The notes beneath the pieces are model-generated. The model saw only the letters and a list, made by a program, of their open reading frames with translations, was not told the origin of the DNA and made no database searches. This document shows positions 63,652 to 64,000 of a stretch of 64,000 nucleotides of DNA, in pieces; position 1 is the first letter of the stretch; each line of letters starts with the position of its first letter. Made by a program: the position numbers and the translations under genes. Source of the DNA: Microbispora oryzae (GTDB lineage: Bacteria > Actinomycetota > Actinomycetes > Streptosporangiales > Streptosporangiaceae); NCBI RefSeq assembly GCF_017896165.1, contig NZ_JAFCNB010000019.1, positions 62,001-126,000 on the forward strand, written 5' to 3'.

Positions 63652-64000
63652 TCAGCGCAGCGGGATCTCCACCCCGTGCTCCTCCGGCGGGCGCGGCCCG
63701 CGGATGCGACGGTCGGCCTCGTCGATCGGCACGTCGTTGATGCTCGCCTCACGCCGGCTCATCAGGCCCTCGTCGGTGAACTCCCACAGCTCGTTGCCGT
63801 AACTGCGCCACGAGCGGCCGTCGGCGTCGCGCCACTCGTACTGGAACCGCACCGCGATCTGGTTTCCGTCGAACGCCCACAGGTCCTTGCGGAGCGCGTA
63901 GTCGGACTCCTTCTCCCACTTCGCCCGCAGGAACTCGATGATCTCCTGCCTCCCGGCCACGAACCGGTCCCGGTTGCGCCACACCGAGTCTTCGGTGTAG
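63652..64000 (-). CDS. DUF1348 (NTF2-fold) protein, 5' partial
   Basis: The frame runs off the right edge of the window. It reads [40 protein letters not shown] and [20 protein letters not shown], which is the DUF1348 nuclear-transport-factor-2-like signature. The family has no proven function. The true start lies beyond 64000. Confidence 0.85.
   Translation of the reverse strand, partial: YTEDSVWRNRDRFVAGRQEIIEFLRAKWEKESDYALRKDLWAFDGNQIAVRFQYEWRDADGRSWRSYGNELWEFTDEGLMSRREASINDVPIDEADRRIRGPRPPEEHGVEIPLR

Overview
The window is high-GC DNA with GTG/TTG starts, CBM2-type secreted glycoside hydrolases with Ser/Pro linkers, XRE/MmyB-like, MarR and TetR regulators, and an actinobacterial integrative element. 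It looks like the chromosome of a filamentous actinobacterium that degrades plant polysaccharides, perhaps near Streptosporangiaceae or Streptomyces. The lineage is an inference; there is no rRNA here.

Region 1 (1-9446) is the integrase end of an integrative element. It holds a chimeric DNA methylase with an HsdS-like recognition segment and a HEPN-like tail, an abortive-infection-like gene fragment, a frameshifted ISL3 transposase, a DUF2637 membrane protein (plus a decayed second copy), and a tyrosine recombinase. The element stops at the 3' half of a tRNA-Pro(CGG) gene (9405-9446), followed by the tRNA's terminator. The other end lies left of the window.

Region 2 (9724-36335) is rich in secreted carbohydrate-active enzymes: GH5 with a ricin-type lectin, CBM2-GH62, a clan GH-A enzyme with CBM2, CBM2-GH-A-CBM35, and CBM2-GH54. 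GH29-CBM2 follows later at 47449-49410. A 14-bp palindrome TGTTAGCGCTAACA lies before the GH5 gene and near the GH62 gene, and a one-mismatch copy sits inside the CBM2-GH-A-CBM35 gene. Between the enzymes are a vWA/Ig-like surface protein, a P-loop kinase, a Rieske oxygenase, small regulators with divergent partners, a 1403-aa nSTAND-WD40 protein, a glycosyltransferase, and several decayed genes (HxlR, LysR, DoxX, CBM2 tails).

Region 3 (36528-47379) pairs a modABC molybdate importer with a 1444-aa assimilatory nitrate reductase fused to a CysJ-like flavoprotein. Around them are a methyltransferase, two TetR regulators with clear operators, and an aldo/keto reductase.

Region 4 (49681-55018) is a tight six-gene minus-strand operon: lipoprotein, membrane-fusion protein, ABC ATPase, MacB-like permease, response regulator, histidine kinase. 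An MFS transporter and a D,D-carboxypeptidase follow on the other strand.

Region 5 (58083-59398) is the most interesting part: a ThiF/E1-like adenylyltransferase with a PqqD-like N-terminal domain, 32 nt later a 43-codon gene for a small peptide ending in NSNS, then a strong terminator. This looks like a minimal RiPP (ribosomally made, modified peptide) operon. Two orphan histidine kinases, a MmyB-type regulator and a small membrane protein follow, and the window ends inside a DUF1348 gene.
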